64,000 bases of DNA from an uncultured Sphingobium sp. (GCA_946885845.1 CAMPHJ010000004.1:1-64000); one strand, 5' to 3'; positions 18,335 to 28,270 are shown, counted from the stretch's first letter. The notes: a model not told the origin generated them from the letters alone. Translations and numbers: made by a program.

Positions 18335-19212
18335 CCCGTATTCATGTGCGCCACGCGTTCTTGCAGCCACTGGGCGACGGCTTCTATCCGGGGGAGCTTG
18401 CGCAAATCTTCGTGGATCACCAGCCAGAAGCTGCGCGTGATCTGAACCGCATCGGTCAACAGCGAGCGAAGTTTCGGGTCCCTGCGGCCGATGAAGTCCG
18501 GCAGGATGCCAATACCCGCACTTTCCGCGATCATACGATATTGCATGTTGATGCTGGTCGACCTGAGATGTGCTTCCAGCCCGGCATGCACTTCATTGAG
18601 ATAGTCCAGTTCGGGCGAGAAGATGAAGTCGGGGACATAGCCAACCAGCGTATGGTGCAGCAGGGCCGCAGGATTAGCAGGCTCCCCCCGCTGTTCCAGA
18701 TAGGCGTCGGCGGCATAGAGGTGCAGGCGATAGTCGCCCAGCCGCCGCGCGGACAGACGCCCTCGCTGCGGACGCGCGAGCATCAGCGCCATGTCCGCTT
18801 CCCGCTTGGAGGGATTCAGGAAGCCGGACGCGGATATCAGGTCGAGCCGGATGCCGGCGTGGCGCGCGTGAAAATCGGCCAGGCCGGGCGCCAGCACCCA
18901 TGTCCCGAAACCTTCCGCCACGGACAGGCGCACCTGCCCCGACAGCATCCGCGACTTGCCGGTCGCTTCTTCCATCGCGGCCAGGCTAGCGCTTTCGACG
19001 CGTTCAGCATGAGCCAGCATCGCCAGCCCCTGTTCGGACAGCACACGTTCACCCATGCTGAGATCGAACAAACGCGCGCCCAGCGCCTGTTCCAATCGAG
19101 CGATCCGGCGCGTGAGCGTGGTCGGATCAAGCCCCAGCGCGCGGGCGGCGGGTGCGATCTTGCGCGCCCGCGCGACCGCCAGAAATACGCGCATGTCATC
19201 CCAGTCGAACAT
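18331..19212 (-). CDS. LysR-family regulator of the valine cluster
   Basis: A 293-residue LysR protein from the ATG at 19212, preceded by AAGG in ATAAGG. The N-terminal helix-turn-helix reads ARKIAPAARALGLDPTTLTRR, followed by an effector-binding domain. It is transcribed away from mmsA across 112 bases carrying several inverted repeats (19232-19280), a normal arrangement for a LysR activator of the adjacent operon. The likely effector is an isobutyrate or valine intermediate, by inference from the target genes. Confidence 0.88.
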   Translation of the reverse strand: MFDWDDMRVFLAVARARKIAPAARALGLDPTTLTRRIARLEQALGARLFDLSMGERVLSEQGLAMLAHAERVESASLAAMEEATGKSRMLSGQVRLSVAEGFGTWVLAPGLADFHARHAGIRLDLISASGFLNPSKREADMALMLARPQRGRLSARRLGDYRLHLYAADAYLEQRGEPANPAALLHHTLVGYVPDFIFSPELDYLNEVHAGLEAHLRSTSINMQYRMIAESAGIGILPDFIGRRDPKLRSLLTDAVQITRSFWLVIHEDLRKLPRIEAVAQWLQERVAHMNTG

Positions 19213-19231
19213 CGTCATCCTTATGCGGCAT

Positions 19232-19280
19232 GCTGCATTTTTGCAGCCAATAGATGCAACAATACGGTATTGCATGCAAT
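19232..19280. promoter_or_regulatory. LysR/mmsA divergent control region with nested palindromes
   Basis: Three dyads occupy 49 bases: GCTGCA-N4-TGCAGC (19232-19247), ATGCAA-N10-TTGCAT (19254-19275) and ATTGCATGCAAT (19269-19280). Overlap of the last two resembles the recall and activation subsites of LysR targets. Confidence 0.6.
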
Positions 19281-19324
19281 TGTGCTTACGCCCAGAGACG
19301 GCGCAACAGCAGGAGAGATATGCC

Positions 19325-20821
19325 ATGCGCGAAATCAGCCACAAGCTCGCCTTTGCCGACGCACCCGCCCCTGGCCGCTTTGGCGACGTGTTCGACCCCA
19401 ATAATGGCGGTGTGCAGGCGCGCGTGGCGCTGGGCGACAGCGCGCTGCTGGACCGCGCCGTCGAAGCCGCGAAGAAGGCGCAGCCCGCCTGGACCGCTGT
19501 CAATCCGCAGCGCCGCGCCCGCGTGATGTTCAACTTCAAGGCGCTGGTCGAACAGAATATGGACGAGCTGGCCAAGCTGCTCAGTTCCGAACATGGCAAG
19601 GTTGTGGCCGACGCCAGAGGCGATATTCAGCGCGGGCTGGAAGTAATCGAATTTTGCTGCGGCATCCCGCATGTCCTGAAGGGTGAATATACCCAGGGTG
19701 CCGGGCCGGGCATCGATGTCTATTCCATGCGCCAGCCGCTGGGCATCGGCGCGGGGATCACCCCGTTCAACTTTCCGGGGATGATACCGCTGTGGATGTC
19801 GGGCGTGGCGATCGCCACCGGCAATGCCTTCATCCTGAAACCGTCGGAGCGCGACCCTTCCCTGCCGGTTCGTCTGGCTGAGCTGTTCTTGGAAGCGGGC
19901 CTTCCCGAAGGCATCCTGCAAGTGCTGCACGGCGACAAGGAAATGGTGGACGCCATCCTGGATCACCCGGACATCGCGGCGGTCAGCTTTGTGGGATCGT
20001 CCGACATCGCCCATTATGTCTACAAGCGCGGGGTCGCTGCGGGCAAGCGTGTCCAGGCGATGGGCGGCGCAAAGAATCACGGCATCGTCATGCCGGATGC
20101 CGATCTGGATCAGGTGGTGAACGACCTTTCCGGCGCGGCGTTCGGATCTGCGGGGGAACGGTGCATGGCGCTGCCGGTAGTGGTTCCTGTGGGAGAGAAG
20201 ACGGCGGTCGCGCTGCGCGAAAAGCTGATCCCCGCAATTGCGGCGTTGCGTGTGGGCGTTTCCACGGATCCCGATGCGCATTACGGTCCGGTCGTCACTG
20301 CCGCGCATAAGGCCAAGATCGAAAATTACATCCAGATGGGTGTCGATGAAGGCGCGGAACTGGTGGTCGACGGTCGGGGCTTCACATTGCAGGGGCATGA
20401 GCAAGGATTTTTCGTCGGGCCGACTTTGTTCGACCATGTGAAGCCGACAATGCGCACCTATCGCGAAGAGATATTCGGCCCCGTGTTGCAGATGGTCCGC
20501 GCCGACAATTTCGAAGAGGCGATCGCCCTGCCCAGCCAGCATGACTATGGCAATGGCGTCGCCATCTTTACCCGCAACGGCCATGCGGCGCGCGAATTTG
20601 CGGCACGCGTCAATGTCGGCATGGTGGGAATAAATGTCCCCATCCCCGTCCCTGTCGCCTATCACACATTTGGTGGATGGAAACGGTCGGCCTTTGGCGA
20701 CACGAACCAGCATGGCATGGAAGGCGTCAAATTTTGGACCAAGGTGAAGACCGTGACCCAGCGTTGGCCCGATGGCGGCGCAAGCGGGGACAGTGCGTTC
20801 GTCATTCCGACCATGGGATGA
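19325..20821 (+). CDS. mmsA: CoA-acylating methylmalonate-semialdehyde dehydrogenase
   Basis: A 498-residue aldehyde dehydrogenase whose closest pattern is MmsA. It converts (methyl)malonate semialdehyde plus CoA and NAD to propionyl- or acetyl-CoA, the last step of valine breakdown. The catalytic cysteine is C280 in GSAGERCMAL. The usual general-base glutamate motif is replaced by GGAKNH, as expected for this CoA-dependent group. The ATG at 19325 follows AGGAGA; the longer upstream frame runs into the regulator. It leads the operon mmsA, acyl-CoA dehydrogenase, hydrolase, hydratase, mmsB. Confidence 0.93.
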   Translation: MREISHKLAFADAPAPGRFGDVFDPNNGGVQARVALGDSALLDRAVEAAKKAQPAWTAVNPQRRARVMFNFKALVEQNMDELAKLLSSEHGKVVADARGDIQRGLEVIEFCCGIPHVLKGEYTQGAGPGIDVYSMRQPLGIGAGITPFNFPGMIPLWMSGVAIATGNAFILKPSERDPSLPVRLAELFLEAGLPEGILQVLHGDKEMVDAILDHPDIAAVSFVGSSDIAHYVYKRGVAAGKRVQAMGGAKNHGIVMPDADLDQVVNDLSGAAFGSAGERCMALPVVVPVGEKTAVALREKLIPAIAALRVGVSTDPDAHYGPVVTAAHKAKIENYIQMGVDEGAELVVDGRGFTLQGHEQGFFVGPTLFDHVKPTMRTYREEIFGPVLQMVRADNFEEAIALPSQHDYGNGVAIFTRNGHAAREFAARVNVGMVGINVPIPVPVAYHTFGGWKRSAFGDTNQHGMEGVKFWTKVKTVTQRWPDGGASGDSAFVIPTMG

Positions 20822-20894
20822 TCCGCGTCCTTATGTCGGTGGCGGCGTCCCGCTATCGTGCAGGCAGCGGGATGCGCCAGAAAAGCAGGAAGCC

Positions 20895-22040
20895 ATGACC
20901 AACCAGTTCGACCTTACCGACGAGCAGCGAGAGATACAGGATCTGGCGCGCCGCTTTACCGCCGACGCGATCACGCCGCACGCGGCGGAGTGGGATGAAA
21001 AGCACATCTTTCCGCGCGACACGATCCGCGCGGCCGCGGAACTGGGGTTCGGCAGCATCTATGTGTCGGAAGAATCCGGCGGTATTGGGCTGGGACGGCT
21101 GGAAGCGGCGCTGATCATGGAAGCCATGGCCTATGGATGTCCATCCACCAGCGCGTTCATATCGATCCACAATATGGGCGCGTGGATGATCGACCGGTTC
21201 GGTGGCCAGGCGGTCAAGGACAAATATCTGCCCGATCTGGTGCCGATGACCCGCATGGCCAGCTATTGCCTGACCGAGGCGGGGTCCGGTTCCGACGCCG
21301 CCGCGTTGAAGACGCGGGCGGTGCGCGATGGCGACCATTATGTGGTTACCGGGTCCAAGCAGTTCATTTCGGGCGGCGGCGAAAACGAGATTTATGTCAC
21401 CATGGTCCGCACCGGAGAGGAAGGGGCCAAGGGCATCAGCTGCCTGGTGATCGAAAAGGATATGGACGGCGTCAGCTTCGGCGCGCAGGAACGCAAGCTG
21501 GGCTGGCACAGCCAGCCGACCGCGCAGGTCAATTTCGATGGGGTGCGCGTGCCGGTGGACAATCTGATCGGTGCGGAAGGTGAAGGTTTCCGCATCGCGA
21601 TGATGGGACTGGACGGCGGACGGCTGAATATCGGTGCGTGCTCGCTGGGCGGCGCGCAGCGGTGCATTGACGAAGCGCTGCAATATACGAAAGAACGCAA
21701 GCAGTTCGGCCAGAACATTGCCGATTTCCAGAACACGCAGTTCATGCTGGCCGACATGCAGACCGAGCTGGAGGCAGCCCGCACCCTGCTATATGCCGCC
21801 GCCGTCAAGGTCACGGCAAACGCGCCCGACAAGACCCGCTTTGCCGCGATGGCCAAACGCCTGGCGACCGATACGGGGTCGGCGGTGGCCGACCGCGCCC
21901 TGCAGCTGCATGGCGGCTATGGGTATCTGATGGACTATCCGGTCGAGCGTTTCTGGCGTGACCTGCGCGTCCATTCGATCCTGGAAGGCACCAACCAGGT
22001 CATGCGCATGATTGTCGCGCGTGACATGCTGAAGCAGTAA
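20895..22040 (+). CDS. Acyl-CoA dehydrogenase, probably isobutyryl-CoA dehydrogenase
   Basis: A 381-residue FAD enzyme of standard length. CLTEAGSGSDAAALKT and VTGSKQFISGGG form the FAD/substrate site. The catalytic glutamate lies in SILEGTNQVM near the C-terminus, and LQLHGGYGYLMDYPVER is the classical ACAD signature. AGGA precedes the ATG. Its place between mmsA and the HIBYL-CoA hydrolase gene points to isobutyryl-CoA to methacrylyl-CoA oxidation in valine catabolism. Chain-length specificity is inferred from context. Confidence 0.92.
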   Translation: MTNQFDLTDEQREIQDLARRFTADAITPHAAEWDEKHIFPRDTIRAAAELGFGSIYVSEESGGIGLGRLEAALIMEAMAYGCPSTSAFISIHNMGAWMIDRFGGQAVKDKYLPDLVPMTRMASYCLTEAGSGSDAAALKTRAVRDGDHYVVTGSKQFISGGGENEIYVTMVRTGEEGAKGISCLVIEKDMDGVSFGAQERKLGWHSQPTAQVNFDGVRVPVDNLIGAEGEGFRIAMMGLDGGRLNIGACSLGGAQRCIDEALQYTKERKQFGQNIADFQNTQFMLADMQTELEAARTLLYAAAVKVTANAPDKTRFAAMAKRLATDTGSAVADRALQLHGGYGYLMDYPVERFWRDLRVHSILEGTNQVMRMIVARDMLKQ

Positions 22041-22084
22041 GCGGCGCATGGGTGCCCCGGCCGGCCAACGCGAATGGAGCTAGG

Positions 22085-23143
22085 ATGACGGACCAGATTT
22101 TCACCTTCATCGACAATGGCGTTGGCCGCATCCGGTTGAACCGACCCAAGGCGATCCATGCCCTGACACCGGAAATGTGCCACGCGATCATCGATGCCCT
22201 GGTCGCATGGGCCAGGGATGATCAGGTGGCCGCCGTGATGATCGACCATGCGGAAGGTAGAGGATTCTGCGCTGGCGGCGACATTGCGCTGATCGCCAGT
22301 AGCGCAAAGGATGATTGCGCCGAGGCGGAACGGTTTTTCCATGTCGAATATCGCATGAACCATATGCTGTTTGGCTATGGCAAGCCGATCGTCACCTTCA
22401 TGGACGGGATCGTCATGGGCGGCGGCGTCGGCATATCGCTGCCCGCCGGATACCGCGTGGCGACCGAACGCACGACATTCGCCATGCCTGAAACGGGGAT
22501 CGGCCTGTTCCCGGACGTGGGCGGTGGTTGGTATTTGCCGCGCCTGCCAGGGCGGGCGGGCGTATGGCTGGCGACCACTGGTGCGCGGATCAAGGGGGCG
22601 GACTGCGTCGCCATGGGCATTGCCACCCATTATATGACATCCGACAAGATCGAAGCGGCCAAGGCGCGGATCATTGCGGAGCCATCGCGCCTGTCCGACA
22701 TATTGGACGAGATGGCCGACGATGCCCCGCCGTCGCAATGGTCGGCCCAGCGCGCCGACATCGACCGGGTGTTCGCGTCGGACCGTTATGAGGATATATT
22801 GGCAGCGCTGGAGGCGGATGGGTCTGCCTGGGCGCGGGAGCAGTTGGACATATTGGCGTCCAAGTCGCCCCAAACGGTCAAGGTCGCACTGCGGCAGTTG
22901 GCCGAAGGCGCGGCCTTCACTGATTTTGCCGACAATATGCGCAACGAATATCGCATCGCCTGCCATGTGATCCGCCGCCCGGATTTTGTCGAAGGCGTGC
23001 GCGCCGTCATTTTTGACAAGGACAATGCGCCGCGCTGGAATCCGGCGACTCCGCAGGATGTCACCCATGATCTGGTTGACAGCCTCTTTGCTCCACTGCC
23101 ACCGGGCAAGGAGTGGACGCCTTACCCGCAAAGTGGAGTTTGA
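22085..23143 (+). CDS. 3-hydroxyisobutyryl-CoA hydrolase
   Basis: A 352-residue crotonase-fold hydrolase. It is longer than a simple hydratase and has GFCAGGDIALI, MGGGVGISL and the pair E136/D144 in MPETGIGLFPDVGGG. The E-x7-D spacing matches the human HIBCH active site. It releases free 3-hydroxyisobutyrate from its CoA ester. The start at 22085 follows GGAGCTAGG. It lies in the valine operon, three bases before the hydratase gene. Confidence 0.92.
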   Translation: MTDQIFTFIDNGVGRIRLNRPKAIHALTPEMCHAIIDALVAWARDDQVAAVMIDHAEGRGFCAGGDIALIASSAKDDCAEAERFFHVEYRMNHMLFGYGKPIVTFMDGIVMGGGVGISLPAGYRVATERTTFAMPETGIGLFPDVGGGWYLPRLPGRAGVWLATTGARIKGADCVAMGIATHYMTSDKIEAAKARIIAEPSRLSDILDEMADDAPPSQWSAQRADIDRVFASDRYEDILAALEADGSAWAREQLDILASKSPQTVKVALRQLAEGAAFTDFADNMRNEYRIACHVIRRPDFVEGVRAVIFDKDNAPRWNPATPQDVTHDLVDSLFAPLPPGKEWTPYPQSGV

Positions 23144-23146
23144 CCG

Positions 23147-23926
23147 ATGACCTATGAAACGATCCTGGTGGAACAGCGTGACGCCGTTACGCTGATCACG
23201 CTGAACCGGCCGCAGGCGCTCAATGCGCTGAACAGTCAGGTGCTGAAAGATTTGAGCGCTGCCTTTGCCGCCTATGACGCAGACGCGTCGCAACTGTGCG
23301 CGGTGCTGACCGGCAGCGGCGACAAGGCGTTCGCGGCAGGCGCGGACATCAAGGAAATGGTGGAAAAGGATGCCGCCGATTTCTTCCTGGAGGATTTCTT
23401 TTCCGGCTGGCAGACCGGCGTGGTGGCGACCCGCAAGCCCTGGATCGCGGCGGTCAACGGCTTTGCCCTTGGCGGTGGGTGCGAATTGGCGATGATGGCG
23501 GACTTCATCATCGCGTCGGACACTGCCAAGTTCGGCCAGCCCGAAATCAAGCTGGGCGTGGCGCCCGGCATGGGCGGATCGCAGCGCCTGACCCGCGCCG
23601 TGGGCAAGGCCAAGGCGATGGAAATGTGCCTGACCGGTCGCATGATGGGTGCCGAAGAAGCGGAGCGTTCCGGCTTGGTCGCTCGCATCGTCCCGGCGGC
23701 TGAACTGCTGGATGACGCGCTCAAGACGGCTCAGGCGATCGCTTCGATGCCGCCGATGGCGACGATGATCAACAAGGAAATGGTAGACATGGCGTTCGAA
23801 ACCGGTTTGGCCCAAGGCCTGCTGACCGAACGTCGCCTGTTTCAGATCCTGACCGCGACCCAGGACAGGATCGAAGGCATGACCGCCTTTGTCGAAAAGC
23901 GCCCTGCCCAGTGGAAGGGGCGCTGA
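23147..23926 (+). CDS. Enoyl-CoA hydratase (methacrylyl-CoA hydratase role)
   Basis: A 259-residue single-domain crotonase with both catalytic glutamates, E113 in GGGCELAMM and E133 in FGQPEIKLG, and the oxyanion strand [11 protein letters not shown]. It adds water to an enoyl-CoA; in this operon the substrate is probably methacrylyl-CoA from isobutyryl-CoA. It starts three bases after the hydrolase gene's stop. Confidence 0.93.
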   Translation: MTYETILVEQRDAVTLITLNRPQALNALNSQVLKDLSAAFAAYDADASQLCAVLTGSGDKAFAAGADIKEMVEKDAADFFLEDFFSGWQTGVVATRKPWIAAVNGFALGGGCELAMMADFIIASDTAKFGQPEIKLGVAPGMGGSQRLTRAVGKAKAMEMCLTGRMMGAEEAERSGLVARIVPAAELLDDALKTAQAIASMPPMATMINKEMVDMAFETGLAQGLLTERRLFQILTATQDRIEGMTAFVEKRPAQWKGR

Positions 23927-23972
23927 CCGGGACCTGATCCCGATCTTCAGCTAATATCGTAAGGAGACGGCC

Positions 23973-24854
23973 ATGACCACGACCATTGCTTTCATCGGCC
24001 TAGGCAATATGGGCGGGGGCATGGCCGCCAACCTGCTGAAAAATGGCTATGCCGTCCGCGCTTTCGACCTGTCCGCATCCGCGCTGGACAAGGCGCGGGA
24101 CGCCGGGGCCTTCCCTTGCGCCAGTGCCGAAGAGGCCGTCGCCGGGGCCGATGCGGTGGTCACGATGCTGCCTGCGGGCAAGCATGTGGACGCGGTATAT
24201 AACGGATCGGTCTTTGCTGTCGCAAAGCCTGACACGATCATGCTCGACTGTTCGACCATCGATGTGGAAACCGCCCGCCGGACGATAGCGACGGCGGAAG
24301 GCAAAGGCTTCGCCATGGTCGACGCCCCGGTTTCAGGGGGAATAGCGGCGGCCCATGGCGGCGCGCTGACCTTCATGGTCGGCGGCACGGATGCGGCATT
24401 CCACCGGGCAAAGCCGATCCTGTCCGCGATGGGAAAGGCGGTCATTCACGCAGGATCGGCAGGCAACGGACAGGCCGCCAAAATCTGCAACAACATGCTG
24501 CTGGGCGCGACCATGATCGCGACCTGCGAAGCATTTGCCATGGCGCAGAAGATCGGGCTGGACCCCCAGACATTCTACGATATTTCCAGCGTATCTTCAG
24601 GGCAGAGCTGGTCGATGACCAGCTATTGCCCGCTGCCCGGCGTCGGCCCGGATTCACCAGCCGACAATGGCTATGAAGGCGGGTTCGCCGCTGCGCTGAT
24701 GCTGAAGGACCTGAAGCTGGCCGTCGAAGCCGCCGCCGCCGTCAACGCCAGCGTGCCCATGGGCAGTAACGCGGAAGCGCTTTACCAGATGCTGGTCAAC
24801 AATGGCGAAGGAGCCAAGGATTTTTCGTCGATCATCCAGTTGCTAAGGGGCTGA
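23973..24854 (+). CDS. mmsB: 3-hydroxyisobutyrate dehydrogenase
   Basis: A 293-residue beta-hydroxyacid dehydrogenase. The NAD motif is FIGLGNMGGGMAANL, the substrate motif DAPVSGGIAAAHGG, and the catalytic lysine region GNGQAAKICNNMLLG. It oxidises 3-hydroxyisobutyrate to methylmalonate semialdehyde, the substrate of MmsA, closing the pathway encoded here. AAGGAGAC precedes the ATG. It is the final gene of the operon. Confidence 0.94.
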   Translation: MTTTIAFIGLGNMGGGMAANLLKNGYAVRAFDLSASALDKARDAGAFPCASAEEAVAGADAVVTMLPAGKHVDAVYNGSVFAVAKPDTIMLDCSTIDVETARRTIATAEGKGFAMVDAPVSGGIAAAHGGALTFMVGGTDAAFHRAKPILSAMGKAVIHAGSAGNGQAAKICNNMLLGATMIATCEAFAMAQKIGLDPQTFYDISSVSSGQSWSMTSYCPLPGVGPDSPADNGYEGGFAAALMLKDLKLAVEAAAAVNASVPMGSNAEALYQMLVNNGEGAKDFSSIIQLLRG

Positions 24855-24888
24855 ACACGGCAGTTTAGCCCTGCCAGCCCCCTGCGCG

Positions 24889-26577
24889 TCAGCTGTTGCC
24901 GCCGGTCATATGGCGGGCGGCGACATAGCCGAATGTCAGGGCCGGACCGAGCGTCACGCCCGCGCCCGGATAGCTTTCGCCCATGGACGACGCCGCATTG
25001 TTGCCGATGGCGTAGAGGCCGGGGATCACGGTCCCGTCATCGCTGACCACCTGAGCATTTGCGTTGGTCTTCAACCCGCCATTGGTGCCGATGTCGCCCG
25101 GATAGATGGGCAACGCATAGAATGGCCCCTTGTCCAGCGGGCGCAGGCAGGGGTTGGGCGAATGGCGGAAATCCCCATACATTTTGTCATAGGCGGCTTC
25201 ACCCCGGTGAAATTCGGGGTCTTCGCCCTTGGCGGCGTTCACGTTGAACCGACCGATGGCCGATGACAGGCGGGCCGGGTCCACACCGATCTTCACGGCC
25301 AGTTCCTCGATCGATCTGCCCTTTTTCAGGATGGAGCGAACGCCCTTGCTGTGCATGGCGACAGGCATCAGCGGGTAAAGCGGCCCCATCGGGAATTTAT
25401 GACGATATTCATGGTCGAAGATCATCCAGCAGGGATCGGCGTCGCCATGTTCGGCCTGTCGGCGGGCCATCTGCTGGCCGACGATGTGGTAGGATGACGC
25501 TTCGTTCAGGAAACGCTCACCGCTTTGATTGACCATGATACAGCCCGGCAGCGCGCGTTCGACCGTGCACAGCCGCCCCCGGTCCTCACCCGGCACATAG
25601 AAAACTGGCGCGGCCCAGGCGGATTGCATGTTCATGGTGCCCGCACCCACAGCCTCACCCGCGACGATGCTGTCGCCGGTGTTGCTGGTCACGCCACCGG
25701 AATAGCGCGCCGCAGGATAGAGCGGCGCATTGCCATTGCGCATCGCCTGGTTCTTTTCAAATCCGCCAGCGGCCAGGACGATGCCCTTGCGCGCGCGGAT
25801 GCGGTAGGGCTTGCCATCCTTTTCCACGACCGCGCCGGTTACCGCGTCGCCTTCGCGCACCAGTTCCTTTAGCGGCGTTTCCAGCCATAGGGGCACGTCC
25901 TTTCCGTTCAACGCCATGCGCAGGCCGCCGGTCAGGGCGTTGCCCAGCGTCAGCCGCCGATCCTTGCGGGACGTCAGTCGGAACGGCAGGTCCAGCCAAT
26001 ATTTGGCCATGTTCTTGGTCAGATTCCTGATCCAGCCCTTCTGCCGGTAAAGCAGTTCATATGTTTCGCTGAAATGCCAGTTCAGATAGCCGAACAGGCT
26101 GGCGGCGGGCGACGCGAAACGGAGCGTGCGAACGTCCGCGCCCAGCGGCTTGCCATCCAGAGGGTTAGGCAAATGGGTGCGGAATCCCTTCGCCGACCCG
26201 CCAGGATTTTCTGCGTGATAGTCGGGATAGGGAAAGGCCATGTACTGGACCGGCGTGTTCGCCATCATCCAACGCAGCATGGGGGACGCATTGTCCACAT
26301 AGGCCCGGATATTTTCATCGGGAACGTTCGCCGCCGACAGCTTGCGCAGGTAGATGAAGGCGTCGTCCAGATTGTCGTCGAAACCCGCTTGCTTCGCGAC
26401 ATCGCTTCCGGGTATCCAGATACCGCCGCCTGATGTCGCCGACGTTCCGCCCCAACGGTCCGCCTTTTCCACGATCAGCACATCGGCATGATTGTGCGCG
26501 CCGACCAGCGCCGACATCAAGCCGCCCGCGCCCGATCCTATCACGAGGATGTCGACTTCCTTGTCCCAATTGTTCAT
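24889..26577 (-). CDS. FAD-dependent 3-ketosteroid delta1-dehydrogenase-like enzyme
   Basis: About 562 residues from the ATG at 26577, beginning MNNWDKEVDILVIGSG; an ATG at 26604 is an alternative. The FAD Rossmann motif GSGAGGLMSAL is at the N-terminus. The C-terminal signature YPGDIGTNGGLKTNANAQV followed by GLYAIGNNAASSMG and YPGAGVTLGPALTFGY is that of the KstD/fumarate-reductase-like group that desaturates ring A of 3-ketosteroids. Related proteins act on other cyclic enones. It is divergent from an SDR/EthD pair. A KshA-like Rieske oxygenase eight kilobases away would be its usual partner in steroid ring opening. Confidence 0.83.
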   Translation of the reverse strand: MNNWDKEVDILVIGSGAGGLMSALVGAHNHADVLIVEKADRWGGTSATSGGGIWIPGSDVAKQAGFDDNLDDAFIYLRKLSAANVPDENIRAYVDNASPMLRWMMANTPVQYMAFPYPDYHAENPGGSAKGFRTHLPNPLDGKPLGADVRTLRFASPAASLFGYLNWHFSETYELLYRQKGWIRNLTKNMAKYWLDLPFRLTSRKDRRLTLGNALTGGLRMALNGKDVPLWLETPLKELVREGDAVTGAVVEKDGKPYRIRARKGIVLAAGGFEKNQAMRNGNAPLYPAARYSGGVTSNTGDSIVAGEAVGAGTMNMQSAWAAPVFYVPGEDRGRLCTVERALPGCIMVNQSGERFLNEASSYHIVGQQMARRQAEHGDADPCWMIFDHEYRHKFPMGPLYPLMPVAMHSKGVRSILKKGRSIEELAVKIGVDPARLSSAIGRFNVNAAKGEDPEFHRGEAAYDKMYGDFRHSPNPCLRPLDKGPFYALPIYPGDIGTNGGLKTNANAQVVSDDGTVIPGLYAIGNNAASSMGESYPGAGVTLGPALTFGYVAARHMTGGNS

Positions 26578-26753
26578 ATTCGCCCGCTTCAGAAAATTGC
26601 CCATGTCGCGGACGGATCACGGCCCATCACTGGGCCACCCCAAAGGCAGATGCCTCTCCCGCTTCTTAAACGCAGACGTTGCCTTACCTTGCCTTAAAGT
26701 CAACATACGCGTAGAATTTTGTTCGATATATTGCGACAATCAAAGGAGAGGAT

Positions 26754-27515
26754 ATGCCCGGATTGACGGGAAAGGTCGCGCTGATCACCGGCGCGGGCCA
26801 AGGGATCGGGCAGGGAACGGCGCTTGCCTTCGCCAGTGAAGGCGTCGATCTGCTGCTGGCGGGGCGAACGCTGGACAAGGTGGAGGAAACGGCGCGGCTG
26901 GTCAGGGAACGCGGCGTGCGCGCCGTCTCGGTCGCCTGCAACGTCAAGTCTTTCGACGATCTGGCCACTGCGGTGGACAAGGCAGCGGCGGAACTGGGCG
27001 GCGTCGACATATTGGTCAACAATGCGCAGGAAGTGCCGCTGGGGCCGATCGACCAGGTCAGCGACGAGGCATTTACGGCAGGCTTTGAATCCGGCCCCCT
27101 CGCCTCTTTCCGGCTGATGAAGCTGGTGCATCCCCACATGGTGCGGCGTGGCGGCGGCACGATTTTCAATTTCGCATCATCGGCAGGCATCCGCTGGGAC
27201 ATGAGCAATTATGGCTGCTATGCTGCGGTCAAACAGGCCACACGTGCCCTGACCAGGGCGGCGGCGGCGGAATGGGGGCGGGATAATATCCGCGTTCTCA
27301 CCATCGCGCCCCACGCGGAATCGCCGGGCCTGAAATCCTGGATCGACCATAATCCTGAAGAAGCCGAAGCCTTTTTCCGCACCATCCCGCTGGGGCGTGT
27401 CGGGCGGCTGGAGGAAGATATCGGCCGCGCGCTGGTTGCGCTGTGCGGATCGGACCTGACCTACCTGACCGGCGCGACCGTCCCGCTGGACGGCGGACAG
27501 GCGAATTTCGACTGA
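26754..27515 (+). CDS. Short-chain dehydrogenase/reductase (canonical)
   Basis: A 253-residue classical SDR: cofactor motif TGAGQGIGQG, VNNAQEV at the NNAG position, serine in FASSAGI and YAAVK as the YxxxK catalytic pair. The C-terminus TGATVPLDGGQANFD is typical. It oxidises or reduces a hydroxyl/keto group with NAD(P). AAGGAGAGG precedes the ATG. It is followed after 24 bases by an EthD-like gene and probably shares its transcript. Unlike the two other island SDRs, its tyrosine is intact. Confidence 0.9.
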   Translation: MPGLTGKVALITGAGQGIGQGTALAFASEGVDLLLAGRTLDKVEETARLVRERGVRAVSVACNVKSFDDLATAVDKAAAELGGVDILVNNAQEVPLGPIDQVSDEAFTAGFESGPLASFRLMKLVHPHMVRRGGGTIFNFASSAGIRWDMSNYGCYAAVKQATRALTRAAAAEWGRDNIRVLTIAPHAESPGLKSWIDHNPEEAEAFFRTIPLGRVGRLEEDIGRALVALCGSDLTYLTGATVPLDGGQANFD

Positions 27516-27539
27516 CATTATAATCTGCCGGAGAGTGAT

Positions 27540-28259
27540 ATGGAAAAAGTGATTTGCGCGCTTTGGGCGCCGCAAGGCGAAAGTCGTGCCGACTATGGCG
27601 CGCGCCTTGTCGCGGAACTGCCCCGCGCGCTCAAGGCGGCGGGTGCGAGCGGCATTCGCCTCAACATCCGCGACGCAATAGTCGAACCCGCCGCGCCGCT
27701 GGTCCAGCAATGGCAGCGGCCACAGCAGGACGCGATCGTGCAATTATGGCTGCCGAGCGCCAACGCCATCTTTCGCGAAGCGGTGGATGCGGTGCTGGCG
27801 CAGATGAGCGGGCGGTTCGAGGCGTGGCTGGTCGCCGAATCCACCATCATCGCCAATAGCCAGCATCAGCCCGCGCCGGGATCGCGGACATGGGGCTGGT
27901 CGCAGGCGAGCTTCATTTCATTCCGCCCCGACATGAAGTGGCAGGATGCCGTCGCGCACTGGCACAGCCACCATACGCGCGTCGCCATCGATACGCAGTC
28001 GAACTTTGAATATGTGCAGAATATCATCGTGCGTCCGCTGACCGGAGACGCTCCAACCTATGGCGCCTTTGTCGAGGAATGTTTCCCGCTGGATGCGATG
28101 ACCGATGGCCGTGTGTTCTTCGATGCGGTGGAGGATGAAGCGAAGTTCGCCAAGAATACAAAGGATATGGCTGATAGCTGCGCCGGGTTCATCGACTTTG
28201 CGCGGATCGACATCATTCCGACCAGCCAATATGACTTCGCGCATCTGGACCGCGCCTGA
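27540..28259 (+). CDS. EthD-domain protein
   Basis: A 239-residue protein whose C-terminal half (about 115-235) carries an EthD-like ferredoxin fold: DAVAHWHSHHTRVA, then YGAFVEECFPLDAMTDGRVFF. The N-terminal half looks like a diverged copy of the same fold, so it may be a two-domain EthD protein. Family members are small accessory proteins of oxidative degradation operons; the best known accompanies an ether-cleaving P450. The molecular role is undefined. It follows the SDR gene and converges on the double-TetR gene. Confidence 0.7.
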   Translation: MEKVICALWAPQGESRADYGARLVAELPRALKAAGASGIRLNIRDAIVEPAAPLVQQWQRPQQDAIVQLWLPSANAIFREAVDAVLAQMSGRFEAWLVAESTIIANSQHQPAPGSRTWGWSQASFISFRPDMKWQDAVAHWHSHHTRVAIDTQSNFEYVQNIIVRPLTGDAPTYGAFVEECFPLDAMTDGRVFFDAVEDEAKFAKNTKDMADSCAGFIDFARIDIIPTSQYDFAHLDRA

Positions 28260-28270
28260 CACGGGGGCAT

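Noticed and set aside
21935..23815. 626-codon minus-strand frame over the HIBYL-CoA hydrolase and hydratase genes
   Set aside because: It spans two intact, recognisable plus-strand enzymes and their junction and has no domain of its own.
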